Both the position numbers and the translations under genes were made by a program. A DNA stretch of 50,735 bases from Limosilactobacillus viscerum. Its GTDB lineage: Bacteria; Bacillota; Bacilli; Lactobacillales; Lactobacillaceae. The DNA lies in assembly GCF_947387525.1 (NCBI RefSeq), contig NZ_CANDNW010000009.1, positions 1-50,735 of the forward strand, in the 5' to 3' direction. The notes below the pieces were generated by a model. The model was not told the origin of the DNA and made no database searches. It saw only the letters and a list, made by a program, of their open reading frames with translations. Shown in pieces: positions 9,472 through 17,921 of the stretch (position 1 is its first letter; every line of letters starts with the position of its first letter).

Positions 9472-10757
9472 TAATCTTCCTTTCGTTCGTATACAACGTG
9501 GCCATCAACCAGGGTCATCACGGTTTCCCCATAGACGTGGTCGCCAGTGAATGGGTTGTTAATCCCCTTTGATTGGTAGTCCTCTTCCTTAATTTCAAAT
9601 TCGTGGTCCAGGTCAAAAATGGCGATATCAGCGGGCTTGCCTGGTTCAAGGTGCCCTGCTTCCGTCAAGCCAAAAAGGTCGGCTGGTTTAGCGGTCATCA
9701 AGTCAAGGAGCCGCGTCAAGCTGATGATCCCGGTTTTAACGAGCTTGGTGTAGAGCTCACAGAAGGCCGTTTCGCTCCCTGTAATCCCGTTGGCGGACTT
9801 AGTAAAGTCGCTTGGCTTATCGCTAACCGTGTGAGGTGCGTGGTCGGTGGCAATCATGTCCACCGTTCCATCAGTCAAGCCCGCAACCAGTGCTTCGCGG
9901 TCAGCTTCACTCCGTAGCGGCGGGTTCATCTTGTAATTGCTGTTGCCAGCAGGAATATCCTTGTCGGCCAGGAGCAGGTGGTGAGGTGATGCTTCACAGG
10001 TCACGTTAACCCCTTGTTGCTTGGCAAAGCGCACCATTGCCAGACTTTCCTTCGTTGAAATGTGGCAAACGTGGTAGTGGACACCGGTGGCATTGGCCAA
10101 AACTAGGTCCCGCGCAACCTGAGCAGATTCAGAAACGCTTGGTGCGCCTGGGACGCCGAGTTCACGGGAGCGCTCACCCTCGTTCATTACCCCACCGAAG
10201 AGCAATGAATTATCCTCAACGTGGGCGGCCAGCGGCAGGCCCGCCTTAGCAGCGCCTTCCATGGCCTTGTACATTGTGCCGGCAGTTTGAACACCAGAGC
10301 CATCGTTGCTGACGGCAAAAGCGCCCGCCTTCTTAACGCCTTCAAAGTCTACCAGTTGGTCCCCGGTACGACCAGTCGTGATCGTTGCGTACTGGGCGAT
10401 GTGGACACAGCCTTCTTCCTTATTCCGCTTAACCATGTGGGCCACGCGTTCCGGCGTATCTGGCGTTGGGTTAACATTTGGCATGGCGCCGACAGTTGTA
10501 AAGCCACCGTGAGCAGCGGCGGCAGCACCGGTCTTAATCGTTTCCTTTTGCGTTTGACCTGGGTCGCGGTAGTGGACGTGGACGTCAACTAAGCCTGGGC
10601 TAACCAGCTTGCCACTGGCATTGATTACCTTGCCAACTTCATCTGCCATGTCAGCCAGGTTGCCAATTGCCTGGATCTGATCATCATCAATTAATACATC
10701 TGCTTTGATCAATTGACCGTTTGTGTAGACGGTCCCGTTTTGGATTAAAGTTTTCAT
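9471..10757 (-). CDS. pyrC: Dihydroorotase
   Basis: 428 residues, class I dihydroorotase length. Zinc ligands are visible in [12 protein letters not shown] (HxH, about residues 60-62), in the later His of HVEDN and HVCHIST, and in the catalytic Asp of IATDHAPHT. It cyclises carbamoyl aspartate to dihydroorotate, the third step of UMP synthesis. It overlaps pyrB (TAATG) and carA in the same way, so pyrB, pyrC and carA are translationally coupled. Confidence 0.96.
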   Translation of the reverse strand: MKTLIQNGTVYTNGQLIKADVLIDDDQIQAIGNLADMADEVGKVINASGKLVSPGLVDVHVHYRDPGQTQKETIKTGAAAAAHGGFTTVGAMPNVNPTPDTPERVAHMVKRNKEEGCVHIAQYATITTGRTGDQLVDFEGVKKAGAFAVSNDGSGVQTAGTMYKAMEGAAKAGLPLAAHVEDNSLLFGGVMNEGERSRELGVPGAPSVSESAQVARDLVLANATGVHYHVCHISTKESLAMVRFAKQQGVNVTCEASPHHLLLADKDIPAGNSNYKMNPPLRSEADREALVAGLTDGTVDMIATDHAPHTVSDKPSDFTKSANGITGSETAFCELYTKLVKTGIISLTRLLDLMTAKPADLFGLTEAGHLEPGKPADIAIFDLDHEFEIKEEDYQSKGINNPFTGDHVYGETVMTLVDGHVVYERKED

Positions 10758-11707
10758 TATTCAAGACCTCCTAGGTGACGACCGCGAACAACTGCTTCCA
10801 ACATTGCCATCCGCATGAAGACCCCGTTTTGCATTTGCTTAAAGAAAGCACACTTTGGTGATTCAACCAGGTCACCAGCAAGTTCGACGTCGTGGTTAAT
10901 CGGACCTGGGTGCATGATAATGCAGTCATCCTTCAGGCGGTTGTAACGGTCATGGTTAATCCCGTATTCTTCATGGTACTTAGCGGCATCAAACTTTGAT
11001 TCGTTAGCATCGCCTTCGTGACGTTCATGTTGTACCCGGAGGAGCATCATTACATCTACGTTATCAACCAGCTCATCAACCGGCATAAACTTGCCATACT
11101 TGTCAAAAGCGTGGTCGTACCAGTATTCAGGACCGGAGAAGTAAACTTCAGCACCCAGCCGGGTTAAAATTTCCATGTTGGACCGGGCAACCCGTGAGTT
11201 GGTAATGTCACCGACAATAGCAACTTTCAAGCCCTTGAAGTGGCCAAAGTGTTCATGAATGGTCATCATATCCAGTAAACTTTGGGATGGGTGTTGACCA
11301 CTTCCGTCACCAGCGTTGACAATACCAAGGTTCAGGTGTTGTTCGTCACCATGGTTGATTAGTGGTTCGTAGTAGGCATTCTCGCTGGCCCGGATAACTG
11401 ACAAGTTGACGCCCAGTGCATTCATTACCAGGCAGGTGTCATAGAGCGTTTCACCCTTGGTCATTGAAGAGTGTGCCGCGTCAAATGGAATTTCAGTCAG
11501 GCCTAATTTCTTTTCCGCCATGGCGAAACTGGTATGGGTCCGGGTTGAGTTTTCAAAGAACATGTTGGTAACATAGACCGGTTGCTTCAGTTCAGGGGTT
11601 GCACCACCGTTCTTAAAGTATTCGGCCCGGTCAATCAGGGCGTTGATCTGGTCAACGGGCAGTTTTTCGACACTGACAAAATGCGACAACTTTACAAATT
11701 CAGTCAT
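10757..11707 (-). CDS. pyrB: Aspartate carbamoyltransferase catalytic subunit
   Basis: 316 residues with the carbamoyl-phosphate-binding STRTHTSF motif (about residue 54), [12 protein letters not shown] and [11 protein letters not shown]. It condenses carbamoyl phosphate with aspartate. No pyrI regulatory subunit follows, as is usual in Bacilli. The gene is preceded by its own PyrR-type attenuator (11725-11820) and an AAAAGGAGAAAAAAC ribosome binding site directly after the attenuator terminator. Confidence 0.96.
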   Translation of the reverse strand: MTEFVKLSHFVSVEKLPVDQINALIDRAEYFKNGGATPELKQPVYVTNMFFENSTRTHTSFAMAEKKLGLTEIPFDAAHSSMTKGETLYDTCLVMNALGVNLSVIRASENAYYEPLINHGDEQHLNLGIVNAGDGSGQHPSQSLLDMMTIHEHFGHFKGLKVAIVGDITNSRVARSNMEILTRLGAEVYFSGPEYWYDHAFDKYGKFMPVDELVDNVDVMMLLRVQHERHEGDANESKFDAAKYHEEYGINHDRYNRLKDDCIIMHPGPINHDVELAGDLVESPKCAFFKQMQNGVFMRMAMLEAVVRGRHLGGLE

Positions 11708-11724
11708 GTTTTTTCTCCTTTTAA

Positions 11725-11757
11725 TAAAAAAGCCTGGGGCAAAAGTTTGCTCCGGGC
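11725..11757 (-). terminator. Attenuator terminator in the pyrR-pyrB gap
   Basis: On the minus strand GCCCGGAGCAAA pairs with TTTGCCCCAGGC (two mismatches) and is followed by TTTTTTATT. It ends just before the pyrB ribosome binding site, so it is the OFF structure of an intercistronic attenuator. Confidence 0.85.
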
Positions 11758-11796
11758 AGTCTGGTCCCCGCCTCTTGACGGGTAATAAACCATCCT

Positions 11797-11810
11797 GCCC
11801 TCTCTGGAGC
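11797..11810 (-). promoter_or_regulatory. PyrR RNA-binding site 2 (upstream of pyrB)
   Basis: The minus-strand RNA contains GCTCCAGAGAGGGC, which carries the UCCNGNGAGG core of the PyrR anti-antiterminator hairpin. With UMP bound, PyrR would stabilise this hairpin and allow the terminator at 11725-11757 to form. Confidence 0.8.
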
Positions 11811-11825
11811 GAGATTAATGGTTAC

Positions 11826-12356
11826 TTATTTAATTAATTCAACGTTATCTTCATCATCGACCTCGGTCATGTTGACCTTGATCTTTTCCTGGCTGGCCGT
11901 TGGGACATTCTTTCCCACGAAGTCCGGCCGAATTGGCATCTCACGGTGGCCACGGTCAATTAGAACCGCTACACTAATGCTTTGCGGCCGTCCCTGGTCC
12001 ATCAAGGCATCCATTGCCGCGCGAACCGTCCGGCCAGTGAAGAAGACATCGTCGATCAGCACGATCCGCTGGTCATCAATATCAACTGGCAGTTGGCCGG
12101 CAACCTTACTCTCGGTCGCTGTTTGGTCATCCTGAAGGTCATCACGGTAACCCGTAATATCAAGTCCAAATACTGGAACCGTTGCGCCTTCCAGTTTAGC
12201 CATCTGGCTGGCAATCCGACGGGCGATAAACTCACCGCGGGTCTTAATCCCGACCAGAATTAGGTTTTCAGTTCCCTTATTCTGTTCGATGATTTCGTAG
12301 GTGATCCGGGTGAGTGCCCGCTTCATTGCCATCCCATCGATAATTTGTTTATTCAC
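11826..12356 (-). CDS. pyrR: Bifunctional pyr operon attenuator / uracil phosphoribosyltransferase
   Basis: 176 residues from a GTG (GAGGTG six bases upstream). It has the type I PRTase fold with the PRPP loop IVLIDDVFFTGRTVRAAMD (about residues 96-114) and the N-terminal ILVGIKTRGEFIARRI. It binds pyr leader RNA in a UMP-dependent way and promotes termination. It is the first gene of the pyr operon and sits between two of its own RNA targets, so it autoregulates. Confidence 0.96.
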   Translation of the reverse strand: MNKQIIDGMAMKRALTRITYEIIEQNKGTENLILVGIKTRGEFIARRIASQMAKLEGATVPVFGLDITGYRDDLQDDQTATESKVAGQLPVDIDDQRIVLIDDVFFTGRTVRAAMDALMDQGRPQSISVAVLIDRGHREMPIRPDFVGKNVPTASQEKIKVNMTEVDDEDNVELIK

Positions 12357-12400
12357 AGTTACACCTCTTTTGGTATTGCGTCAACCTCATGTCCCAAAAG

Positions 12401-12436
12401 AAAAGCCCCTAGACTCATCCGTGTAGTCTAGGGGCT
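12401..12436 (-). terminator. Attenuator terminator in the pyrR leader
   Basis: On the minus strand AGCCCCTAGACT pairs perfectly with AGTCTAGGGGCT and is followed by TTTTCTTTT. It lies between the pyr promoter and pyrR. Confidence 0.9.
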
Positions 12437-12485
12437 CTGGTATCCAGTATGGTCTACTGGTACTATCATTATTCCGCACCTTACT

Positions 12486-12499
12486 AGCCTCACGGGACT
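12486..12499 (-). promoter_or_regulatory. PyrR RNA-binding site 1 (pyrR leader)
   Basis: The leader RNA contains AGTCCCGTGAGGCT, an exact fit to the known PyrR-binding consensus ARUCCNGNGAGGYU. The segment between it and the terminator (about 12437-12485) contains the alternative antiterminator pairings, including repeated ACTGG/CCAGT elements. Confidence 0.9.
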
Positions 12500-12525
12500 A
12501 ACTTAAAGGACATTGATTGTCTATA

Positions 12526-12553
12526 AAGATACCAGCTTAATTTAAAATGTCAA
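12526..12553 (-). promoter_or_regulatory. Promoter of the pyr operon
   Basis: The minus strand shows TTGACA (12548-12553), a 16-base spacer and TATCTT (12526-12531). The predicted start is about 20 bases upstream of the PyrR-binding hairpin. Confidence 0.6.
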
Positions 12554-12571
12554 GGACTGATCGAAAATTTA

Positions 12572-12599
12572 AAAATAAAAAAGCCCGGCGAACCGGGCA
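12572..12599 (-). terminator. rnpB terminator
   Basis: GCCCGG-TTCG-CCGGGC with a UUCG tetraloop, followed by TTTTTTATTTTT on the minus strand. Confidence 0.9.
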
Positions 12600-12602
12600 C
12601 CT

Positions 12603-12991
12603 GTTTGCAAGCATCTGTAGGCCATGTTTTGTCGTAGTCTAACCACCAGGCAATGGCTAAACCGAGGTAATCATCTATCTCAGAGTAAAAACTCTCCCCT
12701 GGAATCGCTTCAATTTGCTATCCAAAGCTCCCCTACCGTAGTTTGGGTTTACCGCTTGAGGGGTTTACCGCGTTCCACCAAGATGGTTTCCCATCCTGTA
12801 TCGTCACTGTGGCACTTTTCAGGAATACTCGGGCATAGTAAAACCGTAGCCGTTTTTTCCGCCGTCACCGGACTAGCCGGTGCCCCGCCTTATTTTTTCA
12901 GCGAGCACAAACACTACAGGCATCGCAGCCTGTGCGAGCATGGACCTTCCTAACACAACAAAAGCTGTGCTCAATTACCCAAAGCTTGCAA
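12603..12991 (-). ncRNA. rnpB: RNase P RNA, B (Bacillus) type
   Basis: The catalytic RNA of RNase P, which matures tRNA 5' ends. The 5' TTGCAAGC pairs with the 3' GCTTGCAA to close helix P1. Conserved core blocks are present in order: GGAAGGTCCATGCTCGCAC, the GATGCCTGTAGTGTTTGTGC element, AGTATTCCTGAAAAGTGCCA with CAGTGACG (B-type specificity region), TGGAACGCGGTAAACCCC, AGATAGATGATTACC and the final ACTACGACAAAACATGG. It lies next to gpsB as in B. subtilis. The exact ends are inferred from P1 and the promoter. Confidence 0.95.
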
Positions 12992-12997
12992 AATACT

Positions 12998-13003
12998 ATT
13001 CTA
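12998..13003 (-). promoter_or_regulatory. -10 element of rnpB
   Basis: TAGAAT on the minus strand lies seven bases before the first base of helix P1. No clear -35 was identified; it would overlap the 3' end of gpsB. Confidence 0.45.
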
Positions 13004-13017
13004 TTTGATAACGCGCA

Positions 13018-13383
13018 CTAAAGCAAGTGTGAATCGTTGTTATTTTCGCCTTCACCAATTTGGGAGCCAAAAACCCGCCGTTCCAGGTTGGATAACCGCT
13101 TCAGGATATCCATGTTAGTGGCGTTGGAAACTGGTTGGTTTTCAGCAGGACGAGATGGCATTGATGCACCGACTTCTACTTGGCGGTTGAGCTCATCAAC
13201 CTTAGCCCGCAGACGTTCGTTCTCATCGTTCAGGCGGTCTACTTCCTTATTGTAGGCATCGTAGTCTTTAATAACATTGTCGAGAAATTCATCAACATCG
13301 GCCATGTCATAACCCTTACCAATGCTCTTTTCCTTGAATTGCTTATGCAGGATATCCTGCGGCGTGTAATTAATGTTATCCAA
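13018..13383 (-). CDS. gpsB: Cell division regulator GpsB (DivIVA-like)
   Basis: 121 residues from a TTG start seven bases after GAGGTG. A longer upstream open frame is not used, because the family begins (M)[11 protein letters not shown]. It has the N-terminal membrane-binding DivIVA domain ([29 protein letters not shown]), then a coiled coil (about residues 40-75), a Pro/Ser/Asn linker and the C-terminal trimerising segment with [13 protein letters not shown]. GpsB shuttles class A PBPs between the side wall and the septum, and the class A PBP gene lies 1.4 kb away. The neighbours rnpB and ypsA match the B. subtilis order. Confidence 0.93.
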   Translation of the reverse strand: MDNINYTPQDILHKQFKEKSIGKGYDMADVDEFLDNVIKDYDAYNKEVDRLNDENERLRAKVDELNRQVEVGASMPSRPAENQPVSNATNMDILKRLSNLERRVFGSQIGEGENNNDSHLL

Positions 13384-13459
13384 CCTTGAACACCTCAATC
13401 GTTTAGTTTGCGTAATACATAATAATTTTAACAAACTTATTGTTGAATGCAAGGCTTAA

Positions 13460-14044
13460 TTAAAAATCACTCTCCGCCCGCTTCCGTTCACGTTCTTGCT
13501 CACTCCACTCGATTGCCGCTTCCTGGAGTTCATCAAAGTCGATCAAGTCGAGCGGATAATTCGTCCGTTCACCATATTCCTTCGCCAGGCGGTAATCATA
13601 CTTTGGCTTGCCAGGATGGTCCGGGTCGTACACCATTAGCATCCGGTCAGTATGGGTAACCATAAACTGCTGGTACAGACGTAGTTGTTCCGGTGATTCA
13701 TATGGCTTGGCTGTGACCTCCTTAGAAAAATTCACCTGCTGCCGCAATTCTGCTAGCTTCCGCTGGTTGTCAGCGTTCCACTTTTCAGCAAAGTCAGCAA
13801 ATGGCAGCATGATCGCCACTTTCAGCTGGCGGTACTCCTTTCGTAAATCAACCGCGACCTGGGCGGCCCACTGTTCGGTGCCCAGCTGCGGACCGGTGAT
13901 AACCCAAAATTCATCATTGTCTTCATCCAGGAGGTTCTTCATTCGTTGCCTTAAGACATTTTTAATCACTGTTACTTTTGGATCATCGTCCTTAAAGGTG
14001 TTAATTTCATAGCTCCGGTAGCCCGTCACCCATAAACGCCGCAT
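13460..14044 (-). CDS. ypsA: YpsA family (DUF1273, SLOG fold) protein
   Basis: 194 residues from an ATG eight bases after GGAGG. It opens with the family motif MRRLWVTGYRSYEINTF, then WVITGPQLGTEQWAAQVAVDL and MLPFADFAEKWN. The SLOG fold suggests nucleotide-derivative binding. In B. subtilis YpsA affects cell division and sits beside gpsB, as here. The molecular activity is unknown. The C-terminal tail (EWSEQERERKRAESDF) is highly charged. Confidence 0.85.
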   Translation of the reverse strand: MRRLWVTGYRSYEINTFKDDDPKVTVIKNVLRQRMKNLLDEDNDEFWVITGPQLGTEQWAAQVAVDLRKEYRQLKVAIMLPFADFAEKWNADNQRKLAELRQQVNFSKEVTAKPYESPEQLRLYQQFMVTHTDRMLMVYDPDHPGKPKYDYRLAKEYGERTNYPLDLIDFDELQEAAIEWSEQERERKRAESDF

Positions 14045-14127
14045 AATTTTGCCTCCGTAACCGTTCTGTATCAATCATTTTAAAAAAATTCTGGTATAAT
14101 ATATTGCTAGTTAGGAGAGTGAGCACA

Positions 14128-14766
14128 TTGACTATTCACTATCCCAATGGTCAGCATCCCCAACAATCATATCACGCTCACCGTGATTTACCGACACCCC
14201 ACCAGTCAATTTATGCTAAGCGGGGCATGTCGTTGGAAGATGAAATTAACCACAGTAACCAGTACTACCTTAGTCGGCACATCGCAGTTATTCATAAGAA
14301 GCCGACCCCGATCCAGTTAGTCAAGATTGACTACCCAAAGCGGAGCGCGGCAGTTATTCGGGAGGCTTATTTCAGACGTCCCTCAACCACCGACTACAAT
14401 GGTATCTACAATGGTTACTACATTGACTTTGATGCTAAGGAGACCCGCAACAAGCGGTCCTTCCCATTGAAGAACTTCCATGAACACCAAATCAAGCACA
14501 TGCGTGAATGTGTCCGTCAGGGGGGAATTTGCTTCGCCTTTATTAAATTTACGGAATTAGACCTTGTTTATCTGTTACCGGCAAGCATTCTTTTCCACTA
14601 TTGGGATGAGCAGGCCACTGGTGGTCGCAAATCAATTCTGCTAACCGATATCCAACAGGTAGGGTTTAAAATTGATTATCAATTGAACCCTCGCCTACCA
14701 TATCTTCAAGCAGTTGATCAAATTATTGCTGCTAAGAAAAAAGGAGTTTATCATGTCAAACAATGA
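14128..14766 (+). CDS. recU: Holliday junction resolvase RecU
   Basis: 212 residues from a TTG (14128) ten bases after GGAG; the ORF opens further upstream but without a ribosome binding site. Visible active-site elements are KRGMSLEDEINHSNQYY, IQLVKIDYPKRS, the metal-binding STTDYNGIYNGYYIDFDAKET and the FPLKNFHEHQIKHM helix. It cuts four-way DNA junctions during recombination and chromosome segregation. It overlaps the class A PBP gene by 14 bases, the recU-ponA pairing typical of Firmicutes. Confidence 0.95.
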   Translation: MTIHYPNGQHPQQSYHAHRDLPTPHQSIYAKRGMSLEDEINHSNQYYLSRHIAVIHKKPTPIQLVKIDYPKRSAAVIREAYFRRPSTTDYNGIYNGYYIDFDAKETRNKRSFPLKNFHEHQIKHMRECVRQGGICFAFIKFTELDLVYLLPASILFHYWDEQATGGRKSILLTDIQQVGFKIDYQLNPRLPYLQAVDQIIAAKKKGVYHVKQ

Positions 14767-17023
14767 TCAACCGACCCGCAGTTCCCGTCAACAACAAGAT
14801 GAAGAGTTTGACGAAGAACAAAGCGGTGGCGGTTTAGCTAAGAAGATAATTCTCGCCATTGCTGGTGTGATTGTCTTACTAATCGTGGCTGGTGCCGCCC
14901 TATTCTTCTACTACGCGTCAAGTGCGCCTAAAATTAGCCAAAGCGAGTTGGCTAGTCAAAACGGTACAACCATCTACGATAATCAAAACCGAGTCATTTC
15001 ACGACTTGGTCTACAAAAGCGTGAATATGCAAAGGATAGTCAGGTTCCTGACACCTTGAAGCACGCCGTTGTTTCAATCGAAGACCGGCGTTTCTACAAG
15101 CACCACGGGGTTGACCCAATCCGGATCATGGGTGCGGCAACCGCCAACATCTTTGGCCACTCGGACGGGATGCAAGGTGGTAGTACCCTAACCCAACAGC
15201 TAGTTAAGCTGTCCGTCTTCTCAACCGCTGCTTCTGACCGGACGTTCAAGCGGAAGGCACAAGAAGCATGGTTGGCGATCAACGTCGAACGGCACTTTAG
15301 CAAGAACCAAATTTTGGACTTCTACATTAATAAGGTTTACATGGGTAACGGGGTTTACGGTATGCAAACGGCCGCCCAGTACTATTATGGGAAGAACCTC
15401 AACCAGTTGAGCTTGTCGCAACTGGCCCTCTTAGCCGGGATGCCACAATCACCGACCTACTACAATCCATTGACGACTAACACCCAGGCTGCCACTACCC
15501 GGCGAAACGAAGTGTTAAATGCGATGGTCCGGAGCAAGTACATCACCCAGGCACAGGCTGATAATGCCGCTAAGGATAGCATCACCGCTGACCTGGACCC
15601 CGACCACGGTAACACCTCTAATGGTGACGTAAACGTCAATGAAAAGGTGATTGACCCATACGTTAAGGAAGTACTTGCTGACCTTCAAGAAAAGGGCTAC
15701 AACCCGTACAACGATGGTTTGCAGGTTCACACCAACATTGACCTGGATGCCCAAAAACACCTTTACAATGCTGCTAACAACACCGTTTCGTTCCAGAGTG
15801 ATACCATGCAAACTGGGGTGGCAGTCACCGACCCACACAATGGTCAAGTGGTTGCCATGCTTGGTGGCCGGAAGCTAGGTAAGACGGTTTATGGTTTGAA
15901 CCGGGCTGTTCAGACAAACCGCTCTTCTGGTTCGACCGCTAAGCCACTGATGGATTACGGTCCAGCAATCGAATATTTACAATGGCCAACCTTCAAGTCC
16001 GTTCAAGATACCAAGTTCTACTACCCTGGTACCAACATCGCCCTTCATGATTTCGATAACCGTTACAAGGGGACGATGACAATGCGGGCCGCCCTCGTTC
16101 AATCACGGAACGTTCCGGCCATTCGGACATTGCAAGAAGTTGGAATCAAGCGGGCAACGACCTTCCTGAAAGGCTTAGGAATTTCGCAAAAGAAGCCATA
16201 CACCCTGCAAAGCGGGATTGCCCTTTACATCTCACCTTTGCAGGTTGCTTCTGCTTATGCCGCCTTTGCTAACGGTGGTACCTACTACAAGCCTTACTAC
16301 ATTTCTTCGATTACGACGCAGGATGGTAACGTCAAGCGGTACAGTGCTGATGGTCACCGGGCAATGAACAAGGCAACGGCCTACATGATGACCGATATGC
16401 TAAAAGGTGTCTTCACTGACTCCCAGGGTTCGGGTACGGCAGCCCGGATTGACGGTGTAAATCAGGCCGGGAAGACTGGTACTACTAACTATCCAGGTGA
16501 CAGCGGTAAATCCGGTGTCATGGATTCCTGGATGGCTGGTTACACCAAGAACTATTCGATCGCGGTTTGGACTGGTTATGACCACCCAATGGCTGCTAGT
16601 CCGATTTCAGATACGTACACTGAATCTGCACAACAATTGTACAAGGATGAAATGGAATATCTTGATAGTCAAAACCATGCTTCCAACTGGAAGATGCCAG
16701 ATACGGTTGAAGCCGTACGGGTAAATGGTAAGCGGCAATTAGTCATCAAGGATTCAAAGTGGGCACTGCAGTATGCTGCTATTGATGATGATAACGATGA
16801 CGATGACAGTTCATCAAGCAGTTCAAGCAGCTCATCATTGCGTGATTCCATTACCAGTTCCGAAACCGTCTTTGGAAACGACCGGAATAATGGTAATAAT
16901 GATAGCCGGAACCAGAATTCTACTGATACTAGTAATGCAAACAGTTCTTCTGACTCTGGTGCCACCAATAACGGCAACAATGCACCTGGTCCTACTAATA
17001 TAATGGGCAAGAGTAATAACTAG
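14753..17023 (+). CDS. Class A penicillin-binding protein (PBP1A type)
   Basis: 756 residues from the ATG after AAAGGAG inside the recU end. A cytoplasmic acidic tail is followed by one transmembrane helix (about 32-56). The glycosyltransferase 51 domain has catalytic Glu110 in VSIEDRRFYKHHG and GGSTLTQQLVK. The transpeptidase domain has Ser394-Thr-Ala-Lys397, Ser451-Arg-Asn453 and Lys574-Thr-Gly. It polymerises and cross-links peptidoglycan outside the membrane. The last about 80 residues are low-complexity Asp-, Ser- and Asn-rich (an Asp-rich block then ten serines). It is the ponA equivalent and a likely GpsB client. Confidence 0.94.
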   Translation: MSNNDQPTRSSRQQQDEEFDEEQSGGGLAKKIILAIAGVIVLLIVAGAALFFYYASSAPKISQSELASQNGTTIYDNQNRVISRLGLQKREYAKDSQVPDTLKHAVVSIEDRRFYKHHGVDPIRIMGAATANIFGHSDGMQGGSTLTQQLVKLSVFSTAASDRTFKRKAQEAWLAINVERHFSKNQILDFYINKVYMGNGVYGMQTAAQYYYGKNLNQLSLSQLALLAGMPQSPTYYNPLTTNTQAATTRRNEVLNAMVRSKYITQAQADNAAKDSITADLDPDHGNTSNGDVNVNEKVIDPYVKEVLADLQEKGYNPYNDGLQVHTNIDLDAQKHLYNAANNTVSFQSDTMQTGVAVTDPHNGQVVAMLGGRKLGKTVYGLNRAVQTNRSSGSTAKPLMDYGPAIEYLQWPTFKSVQDTKFYYPGTNIALHDFDNRYKGTMTMRAALVQSRNVPAIRTLQEVGIKRATTFLKGLGISQKKPYTLQSGIALYISPLQVASAYAAFANGGTYYKPYYISSITTQDGNVKRYSADGHRAMNKATAYMMTDMLKGVFTDSQGSGTAARIDGVNQAGKTGTTNYPGDSGKSGVMDSWMAGYTKNYSIAVWTGYDHPMAASPISDTYTESAQQLYKDEMEYLDSQNHASNWKMPDTVEAVRVNGKRQLVIKDSKWALQYAAIDDDNDDDDSSSSSSSSSSLRDSITSSETVFGNDRNNGNNDSRNQNSTDTSNANSSSDSGATNNGNNAPGPTNIMGKSNN

Positions 17024-17035
17024 TTCATAAAACAA

Positions 17036-17224
17036 AGAGAGCTGTGACACAACCTCGGTTAGGGCCTATATAACTAGCATGGGACGATCGTTAGCACGGA
17101 GCGGGCTAGCGATTGTCCGTAGCTAGACACTAAGGCCCTGGGTTGTGGCACGCGATATCTCTGTAATATTCGGAACTAAACAAAGGGACTGTGGCAAAAC
17201 CGAGTTTTGTCACAGCCCCTTTTA
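17036..17224 (+). repeat. Structured repeat family A, copy 1 (long hairpin plus terminator)
   Basis: It starts 13 bases after the PBP stop. Nested pairings are GTGACACAACC with GGTTGTGGCAC, AGGGCCT with AGGCCCT, CTAGC with GCTAG, and GGACGATCGTTAGC with GCTAGCGATTGTCC. Together they fold about 120 bases into one long stem. A second hairpin, at 17184-17224, has GGGACTGTGGCAAAAC pairing with GTTTTGTCACAGCCCC and a TTTT tail. The same element recurs at 40153-40335, also between convergent genes. Confidence 0.85.
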
Positions 17225-17254
17225 TTTACTAGCAGGTGACAGATCACCCTTCAC

Positions 17255-17743
17255 TTAAAGATGCTCTTTTTGAAACCATTCTTCCACAAAGGACTTTGCT
17301 AGAGAATTAGGCATTATTTTATCTAGCACTTCATCAACCGGTACCCAGGAGTACTGATCGATTTCGTTATTCGGGTCTAGCTTATCACTGGCGGCAATGA
17401 CAACATAATTGTGAATCAAAACGTCATGAGCCGCAAAGTAAGCATTATCGTTGTAGTGGAATTCTGCAATCTTTAATTTGGTTTCCTCTTCCATCTCGCG
17501 CTTCAACGCCTGCTTAGCATTTTCACCAGGGTTAATATAACCGGATAGCAAGATGTAAGATGGGTTGCCATACTGTTTTAGCAGTAAAATCTTGTCCTTT
17601 TGCGGGTTAAAGATTATCGCGGAAATTGCACTTGAGAATTTGATAAAACGGAACTGCTGACACTGGGGGCAATACGGAACCAGCCCATCAATTCCGTTTT
17701 TCTTCATTATCAATTTGGTACCGCATTCACTACAATATTTCAT
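17255..17743 (-). CDS. Nudix hydrolase with N-terminal zinc ribbon
   Basis: 162 residues. Residues 4-27 form a zinc ribbon (CSECGTK and CPQCQQF), and the rest is a Nudix domain with GYINPGENAKQALKREMEEE matching most of Gx5Ex7REUxEExGU; the penultimate Gly is Lys. The ribbon-plus-Nudix layout resembles NudC NADH pyrophosphatases, but the protein is much shorter and lacks the N-terminal domain. The substrate is likely a nucleoside diphosphate derivative and remains unassigned. Confidence 0.8.
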   Translation of the reverse strand: MKYCSECGTKLIMKKNGIDGLVPYCPQCQQFRFIKFSSAISAIIFNPQKDKILLLKQYGNPSYILLSGYINPGENAKQALKREMEEETKLKIAEFHYNDNAYFAAHDVLIHNYVVIAASDKLDPNNEIDQYSWVPVDEVLDKIMPNSLAKSFVEEWFQKEHL

Positions 17744-17865
17744 CGTTTTTCCCTTCTTTTGGCTGCCAATAGTAACGGATACACTTTAATTATAAAACGT
17801 TTAATTACGAAATAGAATGCTAAAACCGCTGCCGATAGCTGAAGAAAATTATTTATTTAGGACAC

Positions 17866-17908
17866 AAAAAAGTGGACTACCAGTAAAATCTGATAATCCA
17901 CTTTTTTT
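17866..17908 (-). terminator. Terminator of the EamA transporter gene
   Basis: On the minus strand AAAAAAAGTGGA pairs with TCCACTTTTTT around a loop of about 18 bases. The symmetric A/T runs make it potentially bidirectional. Confidence 0.8.
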
Positions 17909-17921
17909 AATATTACTACTA

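Noticed and set aside
12624-12953. A 109-codon frame in the rnpB region
   Set aside because: It is antisense to the RNase P RNA, whose conserved core is unmistakable.
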